From: Asticcacaulis sp. AC460
Lineage (GTDB): Bacteria; Pseudomonadota; Alphaproteobacteria; Caulobacterales; Caulobacteraceae
Reading direction: 5' to 3'
DNA: 64,000 nucleotides
Assembly (NCBI RefSeq): GCF_000495795.1
Contig: NZ_AWGD01000031.1
Location: forward strand, 172,326-236,325
Below the pieces are notes generated by a model. It was not told where the DNA came from and ran no database searches. It worked only from the letters and a program-made list of their open reading frames with translations. Position numbers and translations under genes: made by a program. Positions 35,514 through 44,606 of the stretch are shown piece by piece (position 1 is the stretch's first letter; each line of letters starts with the position of its first letter).

Positions 35514-36266
35514 TCAGTGCATAACCCAGCCGCCATCGACATTCAGCGTCTGGCCGGTGATGAAACCCGTGTCTTCGGAGGCGAGGAAGGCGATGGCATT
35601 GGCGATGTCGCCGACATGGCCGCGCCGTTTCACCGCCTGGTGGTCGAGGACGAATTTGGTGTAGCCGTCGGGATCGGGATGGATCTTTTCGGCGTCGGTC
35701 GGGAAAGCACCCGGCGAGATGGCATTGACCGTAATCCCGTAAGCGCCGAATTCGCGCGCCCACGCCCGGGTCAGCCCGACCAGGGCGCCTTTCGAGGCGA
35801 CATAGGGCGACAGCAGGGCCCAGCCGCCATAGAAGGTCACGCTGGCGACATTGACGATCCGGCCGAAACCGCGTGCCTTCATGCCGGGCAGCGCTTCCTG
35901 CACGGCGACGATGCCGGCGTCGACATTGACCCGCTGGACCAGCTGATGCTCTTCGACCGTATAGTCTTCGAACGGCTTGGATGGATAGATGGCGGCATTG
36001 TTGACGACGATGTCGAAGCCGCCGGTCTCTTCCAGCTTTTGCTTCAATCCGGCGCGAAAGCCGTCCAGGTCCGACATGTCGCTGTGCAGCAGCACCAGCC
36101 GGCCATTGGTGATCGGCGCCGCGGCCGAGGTCAGGGCGGCGATTTTCGCATCGTCATGGTCGACGGCCACCACCGTGGCGCCGCGTTCCAGGAAGCGCAG
36201 GGTGGTCTGGAGCCCCAGCCCGCCGGCCGCGCCGGTATAGAGGATGGTCTTGCCGTGCATGTTCAT
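35514..36266 (-). CDS. SDR-family sugar dehydrogenase
   Basis: About 250 residues. GAAGGLGLQTTLRFLERGATVVAVDHDD (Rossmann motif with an acidic residue after strand 2, suggesting NAD+), NNAAIYPSKPFEDY, Ser in VASVTFYGG, Tyr-x3-Lys in YVASKGALVGLTR, TGQTLNVDGGW at the C-terminus. An ATGA overlap with the DUF4432 gene gives a start at 36266; ATG at 36260 has better spacing from GGGAGGG and is equally possible. As the second gene of the operon it probably oxidises the sugar or lactol presented by the epimerase-like protein. Confidence 0.87.
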   Translation of the reverse strand: MNMHGKTILYTGAAGGLGLQTTLRFLERGATVVAVDHDDAKIAALTSAAAPITNGRLVLLHSDMSDLDGFRAGLKQKLEETGGFDIVVNNAAIYPSKPFEDYTVEEHQLVQRVNVDAGIVAVQEALPGMKARGFGRIVNVASVTFYGGWALLSPYVASKGALVGLTRAWAREFGAYGITVNAISPGAFPTDAEKIHPDPDGYTKFVLDHQAVKRRGHVGDIANAIAFLASEDTGFITGQTLNVDGGWVMH

Positions 36267-37441
36267 CCCTCCCGGACGATCTTGGGAAAAAGACCGGAGG
36301 GGACCGGGTAGTCCGCCTCCGGCGCAGGTGTGACGTCCGCGATGCGGGAGCAATAGGTGCGGACGGCGTCGGCATCAGGGAGGATGCGTAAGGTCGTGTC
36401 GTAGCGGCGTTCCTGCCCGTGTTCGAGCCAGATCAGCTCATCGCGTTCACGGGCGAATTGTTTGCCGTAGACATGGTTGGTGGAGGGCTCGATGCCCAAA
36501 GCGTAGTGGCCGGCCTGCAGGTTCTGCCATTCGTACATGGCCGGAAACTGCGACTTCAGGGTTTCGACCGCGAAGCCGAAACCGATGGCGTCATTGACCA
36601 GGGCGACCCTGACCTTGCCGTCGGCGTCCGGCGCCATGTCGTGCTGCCAGACCTGTTCGTGGAAGTTCATCTGCGGCGCCGGCAAGGTGCGATAGCCGAC
36701 ATTTTGATTTTGGTAGGTGTCGGCGTGGGCGGCCCAGACGACATCACGGATCGGCGCGACGTAGCGGGCGCCTTCAGCCAGGATCGGGTGGCCGACATTG
36801 ATGTGATAGCAGTACATGTGCGGCGTGCGGTAAAAGCCGTGATTGACCACCCGGTCAGTCAGGCGGATATCGTCACCGCCGACGGTGGCTTCGATGCGGC
36901 GGATCAGGTGCAGGTCTTCGCCGAACACGGTCGATTGCGCCACGATGCCTTCGGCCCACAGGATGCATTCATCGCCGTCCCACGCCTCGCCGTAGCCGGT
37001 CAGGCGCGCCGGAATGGTGCTAACGCGGCCGTGCAGCGACGACTTCACCGTCTTTTTGGGGCCGTAGTGATATTGCGCCGCGTCGTCTTCATCCATGAAC
37101 AGGATGTGGTCCAGGCCGCAGGTCACGATCAGGCCGGACATGGCGCGGAACCAGGCCAGTCCGCCCTCGCCTTCGTACTGATGCAGGGCCGGGTTCTGGA
37201 AGCCCGACGGCGAATGCCAGCCGACGGCGCGGCCATTGTGTTCGCAGTCGGCAATGTCCATGGCGCGATCGACCATGACGGTGAAGCGCAGGCCGCTGCC
37301 GGTGCGGAATTCCAGCATGCGCACGCCGCGTTCGACCCCGTCGTCCAGGGTCATCAGGCGGACACCGGCGAACTGCGACAACTGCCCGGTGTGGGCCGCC
37401 AGTTCGCGACGGGTATAGGTGCGCTGATACAACTGCGCCAT
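36263..37441 (-). CDS. DUF4432 (aldose 1-epimerase-like) protein, first gene of the operon
   Basis: 392 residues with the beta-sandwich pattern of the galactose mutarotase superfamily: GVRMLEFRTGSGLRFTVMVDRAMDIADCEHNGRAVGWHSPSG, ACGL-like segment VTCGLDHI, HGRVSTIPA, VNHGFYRTPHMYCYHINVGHP and YALGIEPSTNHV. The conserved His residues of the active cleft are present (HGR, YHIN). It would interconvert anomers or epimers of the sugar substrate in the cytoplasm. The promoter and the ATCATACAT-type motif lie directly upstream at 37486-37537. Confidence 0.85.
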   Translation of the reverse strand: MAQLYQRTYTRRELAAHTGQLSQFAGVRLMTLDDGVERGVRMLEFRTGSGLRFTVMVDRAMDIADCEHNGRAVGWHSPSGFQNPALHQYEGEGGLAWFRAMSGLIVTCGLDHILFMDEDDAAQYHYGPKKTVKSSLHGRVSTIPARLTGYGEAWDGDECILWAEGIVAQSTVFGEDLHLIRRIEATVGGDDIRLTDRVVNHGFYRTPHMYCYHINVGHPILAEGARYVAPIRDVVWAAHADTYQNQNVGYRTLPAPQMNFHEQVWQHDMAPDADGKVRVALVNDAIGFGFAVETLKSQFPAMYEWQNLQAGHYALGIEPSTNHVYGKQFARERDELIWLEHGQERRYDTTLRILPDADAVRTYCSRIADVTPAPEADYPVPSGLFPKIVREG

Positions 37442-37485
37442 GTGAATTCCGAAGTCCCTGTAGGCTTATATTTTGCTGGTTACGA

Positions 37486-37513
37486 GTCATAGACGCATCG
37501 ATGATGATGTCAA
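37486..37513 (-). promoter_or_regulatory. Candidate promoter of the CoA-transferase sugar operon
   Basis: Reading the minus strand: TTGACA (37513-37508), 16-base spacer, TATGAC (37491-37486, 4 of 6 consensus), about 45 bases before the DUF4432 start. Confidence 0.5.
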
Positions 37514-37516
37514 TAG

Positions 37517-37537
37517 ATCATCATACATCATACGTGT
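37517..37537. promoter_or_regulatory. ATCATACATCATACGTGT operator-like motif
   Basis: Overlapping ATCATAC units directly upstream of the -35 box of the minus-strand operon, in the 295-base divergent region shared with the LacI-family gene. Same core as 24821, 26805 and 44607. Confidence 0.5.
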
Positions 37538-37682
37538 AATTTTTAATGAGGTGTGTGTAGATGTGATATTTTATTCCGTAAATTCAATATTATAGTCGTG
37601 ATACGATGCGACGCACGCGGTTTCAGACGGGATCGATCACGATAAATCCGCTTGACAGACCGCCGGCGACGCGATGTATTTT

Positions 37683-37703
37683 GATGTATAACAGCGCTAC
37701 ATC
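37683..37703. promoter_or_regulatory. Candidate LacI-family operator
   Basis: GATGTA-N9-TACATC, perfect 6-base arms, 33 bases before the LacI-family start codon; position fits autoregulation. Confidence 0.4.
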
Positions 37704-37736
37704 AGAACCGGCGCGAACCTCCCGGAGGAGACCCAT

Positions 37737-38756
37737 TTGGCCGATCGCGCCACCCTGATCGACATCGCCCGCCAGGCCGGTGTGTCGACCGCCACGGTCG
37801 ACCGCGTGTTGAACCGCCGCCCCGGCGTGCGCGACCGTACCCGCGACATCGTCTTCCAGACCGCCACCAAGCTGGGCTACATCGCCCAGTCGCCCGATGC
37901 CGGGATCAGCCGGGCGCCCGTGGCGCTCGATTTCCTGCTGCCCAGCGGCAGCAACAGCTTCATGCAGAACCTGGCTACTGCCCTGGAAGAGGTTGCCGCG
38001 GATCGCGGCGATATCGAGTTGCGGCTGCACTTCATCCAGGGCTTCGATCCTTATGCGTTGGCGGATACGTTGTTGAAGCTGGCCGGGAAATCGCGGGGAG
38101 TCGGGGTCATCGCCCTGGACCATCCGCTGGTGCGCGAAGCGCTGCGCCAGGTGCGTAATGCCGGCACCCATGTGGTGACGCTGATTTCCGACATCTCCAA
38201 CGTGCCGCGCGAATCCTATGTCGGCATCGACAACCGCGCCGCCGGGCGTTTGAGTGGGTATTTGCTGGGGCGTCTGCTGCCCAAGGGGCCGGCCAAGCTG
38301 GCCCTGTTTGCCGGATCGCTGTCCTATCGCGGCCACGAAGAGCGCGAGATGGGCTTCCGCCACATCCTGCGCGAGGACTATCCCGGCCTGTCGATCGTCG
38401 AACTGCGCGAAGTCCAGGACAATGACGAACGCGCCTATGAGGAATGCCGGCTGTTGCTGCGGCAATACTCGGAACTGGCGGGGATCTACAATATCGGCGC
38501 CGGTAATCGCGGCATCGCCAAGGCTTTGGAAGAGACCGGCATGGCGCGCAAGGTCGTCTTCATCGGCCATGAATTGACCGAACATACGCGGCGGTTTCTG
38601 CTGAACGGCGTGATGGATGCGGTGATCGACCAGAACCCGCGGGTCGAGGCGCGCGAGGCGATCGATCAACTGGCGCGGATCGTGCGCGGCGAGGCCTTGA
38701 AGTCGCATATCCCGATCCGGGTGCAGGCCATCTTCAAGGAGAACATTCCCGAATGA
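37737..38756 (+). CDS. LacI-family transcriptional regulator (TTG start)
   Basis: 339 residues. N-terminal HTH and hinge ATLIDIARQAGVSTATVDRV, LNRRPGVRDRTRDIVFQTATKLGYIA, followed by a periplasmic-binding-type effector domain (VALDFLLPSGSNSFMQNL, GIDNRAAGRLSGYLLGRLLP, GIYNIGAGNRGIAKAL, VIDQNPRVEAREAI). No ATG is available in front of the HTH; TTG at 37737 with GGAGGAG 7 bases upstream is the start. Effector domains of this length and pattern usually bind a free sugar. It is followed after 10 bases by the mutarotase gene and then the rhamnosidase, so L-rhamnose or a derivative is a likely effector. Confidence 0.9.
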   Translation: MADRATLIDIARQAGVSTATVDRVLNRRPGVRDRTRDIVFQTATKLGYIAQSPDAGISRAPVALDFLLPSGSNSFMQNLATALEEVAADRGDIELRLHFIQGFDPYALADTLLKLAGKSRGVGVIALDHPLVREALRQVRNAGTHVVTLISDISNVPRESYVGIDNRAAGRLSGYLLGRLLPKGPAKLALFAGSLSYRGHEEREMGFRHILREDYPGLSIVELREVQDNDERAYEECRLLLRQYSELAGIYNIGAGNRGIAKALEETGMARKVVFIGHELTEHTRRFLLNGVMDAVIDQNPRVEAREAIDQLARIVRGEALKSHIPIRVQAIFKENIPE

Positions 38757-38766
38757 CGAGTTCAAA

Positions 38767-39120
38767 ATGAAAGGGGGGCGCAAAGTCTTTGCCGTCGACC
38801 TGTACGACGATGGCGACCGGATTGAACGGTACAAGGCATGGCACGCGGCTGGGGTTGTGCCGGCGGCCGTGACGGCGGCTATCCGGGCGGACGATATCCG
38901 CGAGCTGGAAATCTGGCTGGTCGGCGACCGCATGGTGTTGATCATGGAACAGGGGCCGGACTTCGATCCCGTGGCCAAGGCTGAACGGGATGGCGATAAT
39001 CCGGACGTCGCGGCCTGGGATGCGCTGATGCGGACGTTTCAAAAGCCTTTGCCGTTCGGTCCCGAGGGATCAACCTGGCTGGAGATGGAACGGATCTATA
39101 GTCTGGCCGAGCAGGTTTAG
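38767..39120 (+). CDS. L-rhamnose (or L-fucose) mutarotase
   Basis: 117 residues of the RhaM/FUOM family: VDLYDDGDRIERYKAWHAAGV, IRELEIWLVGDRMVLIMEQGPDFD, ALMRTFQKPLPF, STWLEMERIYSL. The family interconverts alpha and beta anomers of 6-deoxyhexoses; His and Tyr/Trp residues of the active site (AWHA, LEIW, WLEMERIY) are present. It sits between the LacI gene and the rhamnosidase, favouring L-rhamnose. Confidence 0.88.
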   Translation: MKGGRKVFAVDLYDDGDRIERYKAWHAAGVVPAAVTAAIRADDIRELEIWLVGDRMVLIMEQGPDFDPVAKAERDGDNPDVAAWDALMRTFQKPLPFGPEGSTWLEMERIYSLAEQV

Positions 39121-39179
39121 TTCAATATGGCCGTCCTGTGTATCCGGACAGGCCCAATACATAACCGAGGAAATGCCAC

Positions 39180-42100
39180 ATGAAGCTGTCCCGCCGCGGG
39201 TTGATGACCGCCGCCGCCCTCACCTCCGTTGCCTCTGCCGCGCCCGCCCTGGCCCAGACCGGGCTGACCGTGCACAGGCTGCAGGCCAACAGCCTGACCA
39301 ATCCGCTCGGGCTAGACGATCCTGCTGTGCGGCTGTCGTGGCAACTGGCCTCGCCCCAGCGCAAGACGCTGCAGGTGAAGTACCGTGTGCGGGTAGCGTC
39401 TTCGAATGAAGTGCTGGCCGGCGGTCAGGCCGACCTGTGGGATTCCGGCGAGGTCGAGTCGGACAAATGCTTCGATGTGACCTATGCCGGTAAGCCATTG
39501 GCGTCGCGTCAGAGAGTCTTCTGGGATGTCCTGGTCACCGACAACCACGGCAACACGTCGCGCAGCGCGCCAGCCACCTGGGAAATGGCGTTGCTGCAGC
39601 CATCGGATTGGTCGGCCAAATGGATCGCCGCCGAGGACGAAGGCTCACGCGCCGACCGCGAAACCGGCCTAAACTGGGTCGCCGGCAGCCGCGCGCCCAA
39701 CCAGGCACCGCGTCAGTTTCGTCTGAAGTTCAGCTTGCCGGAAGCGGCTGAGACGACCTTGGTCACCATCGCCAACAACAGCTACCGCCTGTGGGTCGAT
39801 GGCAAGCCCGTCTCACTGCCTGATGACAGCGCTCCGCGTTTTGGCAAGAGCGAGGTGGCGGAATCGACCGTGTCGCTGGGCAAGGGCGAACATGTCGTCG
39901 CCATCGAGGTCAAGGATCCCGACGGCTTCCTGGCCATGTATCAACCCGAAAACGCCATGGCGATCCTGATTCGCGCCCGGTTCAAGGACGGTCGCACCCA
40001 GCGGTTTTCGAGCGTCGGGACGCGCACGGCTTTGGTCAGCGATGCCGGATGGATGTTGCCGGCGTTCGACGACGCGACATGGGCGATGGCCAAGACAGCC
40101 GACTACCAGATGGAGGCCCTGCCCGGCAAAGGCGCCTATCTGCTGCGCAAGGCGTTTTCGGCCGATAAGCCGGTAGCGCGGGCACGGTTGTACGCCTCGG
40201 CGCTGGGCGGTTATGAAACCTGGATCAATGGTCAACGGGTCGGTGATGCCCTGCTGACGCCGGAGAGCACGGACTTCCGCGAAAGCGTGTTATACCAAAC
40301 GTATGACGTTGCAAAATTGGTGAAAGCGGGCTCTGCCAATGCCATCGGCGCCATTGTCGGCGACGGATGGTATGGTAGCTACAATGCACCGGCCGGACGT
40401 TTTGCCTACGGGCCGCCGCCGTTGCGCTACCTGGCGCAGCTCGAAATCACCTATACCGACGGCAGTCAAACGGTCGTTGTGACGGATGAATCGTGGCGGA
40501 TTACACCCTCGCCTATCGTGATGAGCGAAATCTATAATGGCGAGACCTATGACGCCCGCAAGGAGATCGCCGGGTGGTCCGAGGGTGGGCTTGACGAGTC
40601 CGGATGGAAGGCTGTGGGGTTGGCGCCTCTGCCAGTCGGGGCGCTGAAGGCGCAGGACTCGCAGCCCATCCGTCAAACCCAGTCCCGTGTCAGCAACAGC
40701 ATTTCCGAGCCTAAGCCTGGAGTCTATGTCTATGACTTCGGGCAGAACTTCGCCGGCTGGGTAAGGCTGATCGCGCGCGGCAAGGCCGGCGATACCGTCA
40801 CCCTGAAATTCGCCGAATACCTGCTGCCGTCGGGCGAGGTCGACCAAGCCAATCTGCGCGCCGCCAAATGCACCGACACCTATATTTTGAAAGGCGGCGA
40901 CTACGAACGGTGGGAACCGCGCTTCACCTATCATGGCTTCCGCTATGTCCAGGTCGAAGGCTATCCCGGCACGCCCAATGCCAAGGATATCGTCGGCCAG
41001 GTCATCCACAGCGACCTGCCCGAAACCGGCCATCTGCGCATCGGCAATCCGGTGATCCAGCAGTTGTGGCAGAATACGTTGTGGTCGCAGCGTTCCAACT
41101 TTGTCGGTTTGCCGACCGATTGCCCGCAACGCGACGAGCGGTTGGGATGGATGGGTGATGCCGGCGTGTTCTGGGATGCCGCGGCCTTCAATATGAACGT
41201 AGTCGCCTTTACGCGGCGGTTCATGAACGATGTCCGTGACGCCCAAACCAAGGACGGCGCTTTCCCCGATTTCGCGCCCAATGCCTGGGACGAAGCCTGG
41301 GGTGAGCATGGCGCTTCGCCCGGCTGGTCCGATGCCGGCGTTATCCTGCCGTGGACGGTGTGGCGGCGCTATGGCGACACCAGCGTCATCGATGAGAACT
41401 GGGACGCCATGATGCGCTATATGCGCTTCCTTGAGATCAATAACCCGGAGTATCTGTGGCTGAACAAGCGCGGCCACGACTATGCCGACTGGGTGGCGCT
41501 GGACGCCAAGGAGCCCGGCGATCCGACCACGCCGAAGGACCTGGTCGCTACGGCCATGTGGAAGATGTCGCTGGATATGATGGCCGCGATGGCGCAGGCG
41601 AGCGGGCGGACGGCCGAGGCGGCAGGATATCGCGCGACGGCTTCGAAGGTACGCGCGGCCTATGTGAAGGCGTTCGTGCGGGCGGACGGGACGGTCGGCA
41701 ACGGATCGCATACCGGCTATATCCTTAGTTTGAAATATGACCTGGTGCCAGCGGGCCAGCGCGCGGCGACGGCGGCGCATCTGGTCGCCGAAATCAAGCG
41801 CCGCGGCATGTTGCTGACCACGGGCTTTCTGGGCACGCCGAGCAGCCTGGATGTGCTGGCCGACGCGGGGTATTCCGACATCGTCTATAACCTGCTGCTG
41901 CGGACCGAGTTCCCGTCGTGGGGCTACATGGTGGCCAAGGGCGCCACGACGATCTGGGAGCGTTGGAACGGCGATGTCGGCGACGTGTCGATGAATTCGT
42001 TCAACCACTATGCGTTGGGTGCCGTGACAGGGTTCGTCTTCCGGCGGATTGCCGGGATCGATCCGGTGGAACCGGGCTTCCGGCGGTTCCGTTTCGATCC

Positions 42101-42368
42101 CGTGCTGGACGGGCGGGTGACGACGGGCGGCGGCGATTACGACAGTGTGTTGGGCCGGATCTCGACCCAGTGGGAACAGACCGCCGGCGGTTTCAACCTT
42201 TCGCTCACTGTGCCCGCCAATGCCATCGCCGAAGTGGTTTTGCCTGGTACCTCCGTCACCGAAAGCGGCAAGGGTTTGCCGCGCGAGGTCAAGGTGCTGA
42301 GCCGCAAGGATGGCAAGGTGACCTTGGAAGTTGGGTCGGGGGAATATCGCTTCACCGCCAAAGCCTAG
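39180..42368 (+). CDS. Secreted alpha-L-rhamnosidase, GH78
   Basis: 1062 residues. A Tat-type signal peptide (SRRGLM, then AAALTSVASAAPALA) suggests export in folded form to the periplasm. Bacterial rhamnosidase architecture follows: an N-terminal beta domain (TNPLGLDDPAVRLSWQL), carbohydrate-binding and jelly-roll domains (GGYETWINGQRVGDALLTPESTDF, ASNAIG-like), then the (alpha/alpha)6 barrel with the family motif PTDCPQRDERLGWMGDAG (acidic catalytic residues) near 648, and DYADWVALD, TGFLGTPSSLDVLADAGY, WGYMVAKGATTIWERWNGD, and a C-terminal beta domain. It releases terminal L-rhamnose from pectic or ulvan-like oligosaccharides. Confidence 0.94.
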   Translation: MKLSRRGLMTAAALTSVASAAPALAQTGLTVHRLQANSLTNPLGLDDPAVRLSWQLASPQRKTLQVKYRVRVASSNEVLAGGQADLWDSGEVESDKCFDVTYAGKPLASRQRVFWDVLVTDNHGNTSRSAPATWEMALLQPSDWSAKWIAAEDEGSRADRETGLNWVAGSRAPNQAPRQFRLKFSLPEAAETTLVTIANNSYRLWVDGKPVSLPDDSAPRFGKSEVAESTVSLGKGEHVVAIEVKDPDGFLAMYQPENAMAILIRARFKDGRTQRFSSVGTRTALVSDAGWMLPAFDDATWAMAKTADYQMEALPGKGAYLLRKAFSADKPVARARLYASALGGYETWINGQRVGDALLTPESTDFRESVLYQTYDVAKLVKAGSANAIGAIVGDGWYGSYNAPAGRFAYGPPPLRYLAQLEITYTDGSQTVVVTDESWRITPSPIVMSEIYNGETYDARKEIAGWSEGGLDESGWKAVGLAPLPVGALKAQDSQPIRQTQSRVSNSISEPKPGVYVYDFGQNFAGWVRLIARGKAGDTVTLKFAEYLLPSGEVDQANLRAAKCTDTYILKGGDYERWEPRFTYHGFRYVQVEGYPGTPNAKDIVGQVIHSDLPETGHLRIGNPVIQQLWQNTLWSQRSNFVGLPTDCPQRDERLGWMGDAGVFWDAAAFNMNVVAFTRRFMNDVRDAQTKDGAFPDFAPNAWDEAWGEHGASPGWSDAGVILPWTVWRRYGDTSVIDENWDAMMRYMRFLEINNPEYLWLNKRGHDYADWVALDAKEPGDPTTPKDLVATAMWKMSLDMMAAMAQASGRTAEAAGYRATASKVRAAYVKAFVRADGTVGNGSHTGYILSLKYDLVPAGQRAATAAHLVAEIKRRGMLLTTGFLGTPSSLDVLADAGYSDIVYNLLLRTEFPSWGYMVAKGATTIWERWNGDVGDVSMNSFNHYALGAVTGFVFRRIAGIDPVEPGFRRFRFDPVLDGRVTTGGGDYDSVLGRISTQWEQTAGGFNLSLTVPANAIAEVVLPGTSVTESGKGLPREVKVLSRKDGKVTLEVGSGEYRFTAKA

Positions 42369-42378
42369 CGCCGTCAGA

Positions 42379-42526
42379 ACCCCCTCTCCCTGTTCTTTCA
42401 CGGGGAGAGGTTAGGGTGAGGGGCTTGGTCAGCGTCGGTGCACGGTCGCCTTCTGAAGGCCCCTCACCCGATCGCGTTCACTTCGCTCCGCTCTCGTCCT
42501 CTCCCCGCAGGCGGGGAGAGGGGATT
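42379..42526. repeat. Intergenic repeats, including one copy of a 100-base element shared with 49412-49517
   Basis: 42379-42412 is a CCCCTCTCCC / GGGGAGAGG hairpin. 42424-42526 (GGTCAGCGTC ... CCCGATCGCGTTCACTTCGC ... GGGGAGAGGGGATT) is repeated in the same orientation at 49412-49517 with few differences. It lies between convergent genes. Confidence 0.75.
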
Positions 42527-42534
42527 TTTGAGCC

Positions 42535-44580
42535 TCATCCGATCTTGTCGGTATAGCTCCACATCACTTGGTCGGTAATGTCGCCGGCAGTGGCTTCGAT
42601 GACGTTGTCGCCGTCCTTTAGCTCGATCTTCCAGGTGGCCATGTGGTCCACCACCGGCTGGACGGCGAGATCGACACCGTTCAGGCGCAGGCGCACTTCA
42701 GCCGCATTGGAATAGACCTTTACCGTCACCTTGCGGACGCGCTTGGGCGTGTCGCGCGAGCTGGTGATATGTACCATCGGCTTGTCCGACCAGTTGGCCT
42801 GGTACCAGTAATAGGCGTCCTTGCGTACCTTGCGGTCCTCGGTCACCAGGCCCTTGTCGTTGATCGCCGGACGGTCGCCTTCGTTGCGGCGGAAGGATGG
42901 AAAATCGAACGCCACCCAGATGAAGTTCGACCACAGGTACGGCCGCGCCTTCAAAACCTTCCAGTTGGCCTCGTGATAGGCCGACTGATACTGCTCCGGG
43001 TGCCAGTAGGCCTGCGGGACGGTGCGTTTGGGCAGGTCCTCCTGATGCAGGATCGAGGCGCCGGCGCCGTATTCCGAAATCCCGATGACGCGGTTGGGCA
43101 GCTTGGCATGGACTTCATCGGCCCACTTGCCGATGTCCTCGAACTCGCCCCAGTACCAGCCGAAATATTTGTTGTAGGACACGATGTCGCTGTGCAGGGC
43201 AACCGGATCGTCGTCGGCCAGGCAGCAGTGGGCGTAGGCGGTCGGGCGCGAGGTATCCATGGCCTTGGCGGTGGATTGCAAGGCCGCCAGGACCGGGTTG
43301 GGATCGGGATCGTTGGAGCGGATCTCATTGCCCAGCCCCCACACCACGACCGAAGGGTGGTTATAGTTCTGGGCGATCAGTTCCTGCATCTGCTGGACGG
43401 CATTGGCCTTGAAGGCGTCCGAGGCGTCGATGAAGTCGACCAGGGGCGCTTCGGTGCTGATCAGGATGCCGCGGCGGTCGGCCTCTTCGTAGACGCGCGG
43501 ATGATGCTGCATATGGGCCAGGCGCAGGGCGGTGACGCCCATCTCGTCCATGATCTGCATGTCCTCGTCGATCTCGGCGTCGGACACGGCCGTGCCCTTG
43601 CCGTAGCGGCCCGGCTGCTGCATGTTGGCGCCATACACGGCATAGGGTTTGCCGTTCAGTAAAACGCCATTTTTGACGTCGATGGTGAAGGTGCGCACGC
43701 CCAAGGGGACAGTCACTGTGTCGCTGCCGGTCTCGATTTTGACGGTGTAGAGGTAGGGGGCACTGCGGCCGGCCCAAAGGCGCGGCTTTTTCACGGTCAG
43801 GTTGGTTTCGGTCGGGACGGTCGTGTTGGCGGCGACGGTAAAGGTGGTGGTCGACTGCGCCACGGTCTTGCCGGAAGCATCGAGGATGGTGGTGCGCACC
43901 TTGACCGGCGCCGACGTCGCCGTATCGTTGCGGATCAGGCTTTTGACGTGGATGTCGGCCGAGGCGTTTGTGATGGTCTTCGTGGTGGCGTAGACGCCCG
44001 GTCCGCCATGGTCCATCAGGTCGACATGGATGCCATCGGCGGTGACCAGCCAGACATTGCGATACAGGCCACCGAAGACGTTGAAATCGCCGGTCAGCGG
44101 CGCGATGTGGTTGACGCGGGTATTGTCGACCTTGACGGCCAGGACATTGCGGCCGCTCTTCAACGCGTCGGTGATGTCGAAGCGGAAGGTGGCATAGCCG
44201 CCGTCGTGACGGCCGACGGATTTGCCGTTGAGATAGGCTTCGGTGATGAGGGCGGCGCCTTCGAATTGCAGGAAGTAGCGCTTGCCTGGCTGGGGCGTGA
44301 CAGTCAGATCGCGGCGGTACCAGGCCGGGCCCCGGTAGTAGACGCCCTCCTCTTCGCCGCGCGCCTTGTCGCCACCGGCGCCGGCATCCGACGCATTGTA
44401 GGTGTGCGGCAGCTCGATCGCCTGCCAAGTGTCGGCTTGGAAGTTCGGATCGGAGGCTGTGGGGACATCGCCTTTGTGGAACATCCAGGCAGCGTTGAGC
44501 GAGGCCTTCTCGCGGGCTATGGCGGCGTTCGGCAAAGCGAGAGCCAGGGTTAGCAGCAAGCCGAGGAGAAGTTTGGGCAT
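42535..44580 (-). CDS. Secreted GH2-family glycoside hydrolase (beta-galactosidase/glucuronidase type)
   Basis: 681 residues with signal peptide (LLLGLLLTLALALPNAAIA). Sugar-binding jelly roll (YYRGPAWYRRDLTV, FEGAALITEAYLNGKSVGRHDGGYATF), immunoglobulin-like domain, then the TIM barrel: general acid/base Glu in VVWGLGNEI, nucleophile Glu in IGISEYGAG, and WSNFIWVAFDFPSF. Length is that of short GH2 enzymes. Substrate could be beta-galactoside or beta-glucuronide (as in rhamnogalacturonan or ulvan side chains). An ATCATACAT-type motif is 27 bases upstream. Confidence 0.92.
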   Translation of the reverse strand: MPKLLLGLLLTLALALPNAAIAREKASLNAAWMFHKGDVPTASDPNFQADTWQAIELPHTYNASDAGAGGDKARGEEEGVYYRGPAWYRRDLTVTPQPGKRYFLQFEGAALITEAYLNGKSVGRHDGGYATFRFDITDALKSGRNVLAVKVDNTRVNHIAPLTGDFNVFGGLYRNVWLVTADGIHVDLMDHGGPGVYATTKTITNASADIHVKSLIRNDTATSAPVKVRTTILDASGKTVAQSTTTFTVAANTTVPTETNLTVKKPRLWAGRSAPYLYTVKIETGSDTVTVPLGVRTFTIDVKNGVLLNGKPYAVYGANMQQPGRYGKGTAVSDAEIDEDMQIMDEMGVTALRLAHMQHHPRVYEEADRRGILISTEAPLVDFIDASDAFKANAVQQMQELIAQNYNHPSVVVWGLGNEIRSNDPDPNPVLAALQSTAKAMDTSRPTAYAHCCLADDDPVALHSDIVSYNKYFGWYWGEFEDIGKWADEVHAKLPNRVIGISEYGAGASILHQEDLPKRTVPQAYWHPEQYQSAYHEANWKVLKARPYLWSNFIWVAFDFPSFRRNEGDRPAINDKGLVTEDRKVRKDAYYWYQANWSDKPMVHITSSRDTPKRVRKVTVKVYSNAAEVRLRLNGVDLAVQPVVDHMATWKIELKDGDNVIEATAGDITDQVMWSYTDKIG

Positions 44581-44606
44581 CGGGCATTTCCTGTGATTTT
44601 AAATAC

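Noticed and set aside
40290..42401. 703-codon minus-strand frame opposite the GH78 gene
   Set aside because: The rhamnosidase is certain from its catalytic motifs; the reverse frame is a GC artefact.
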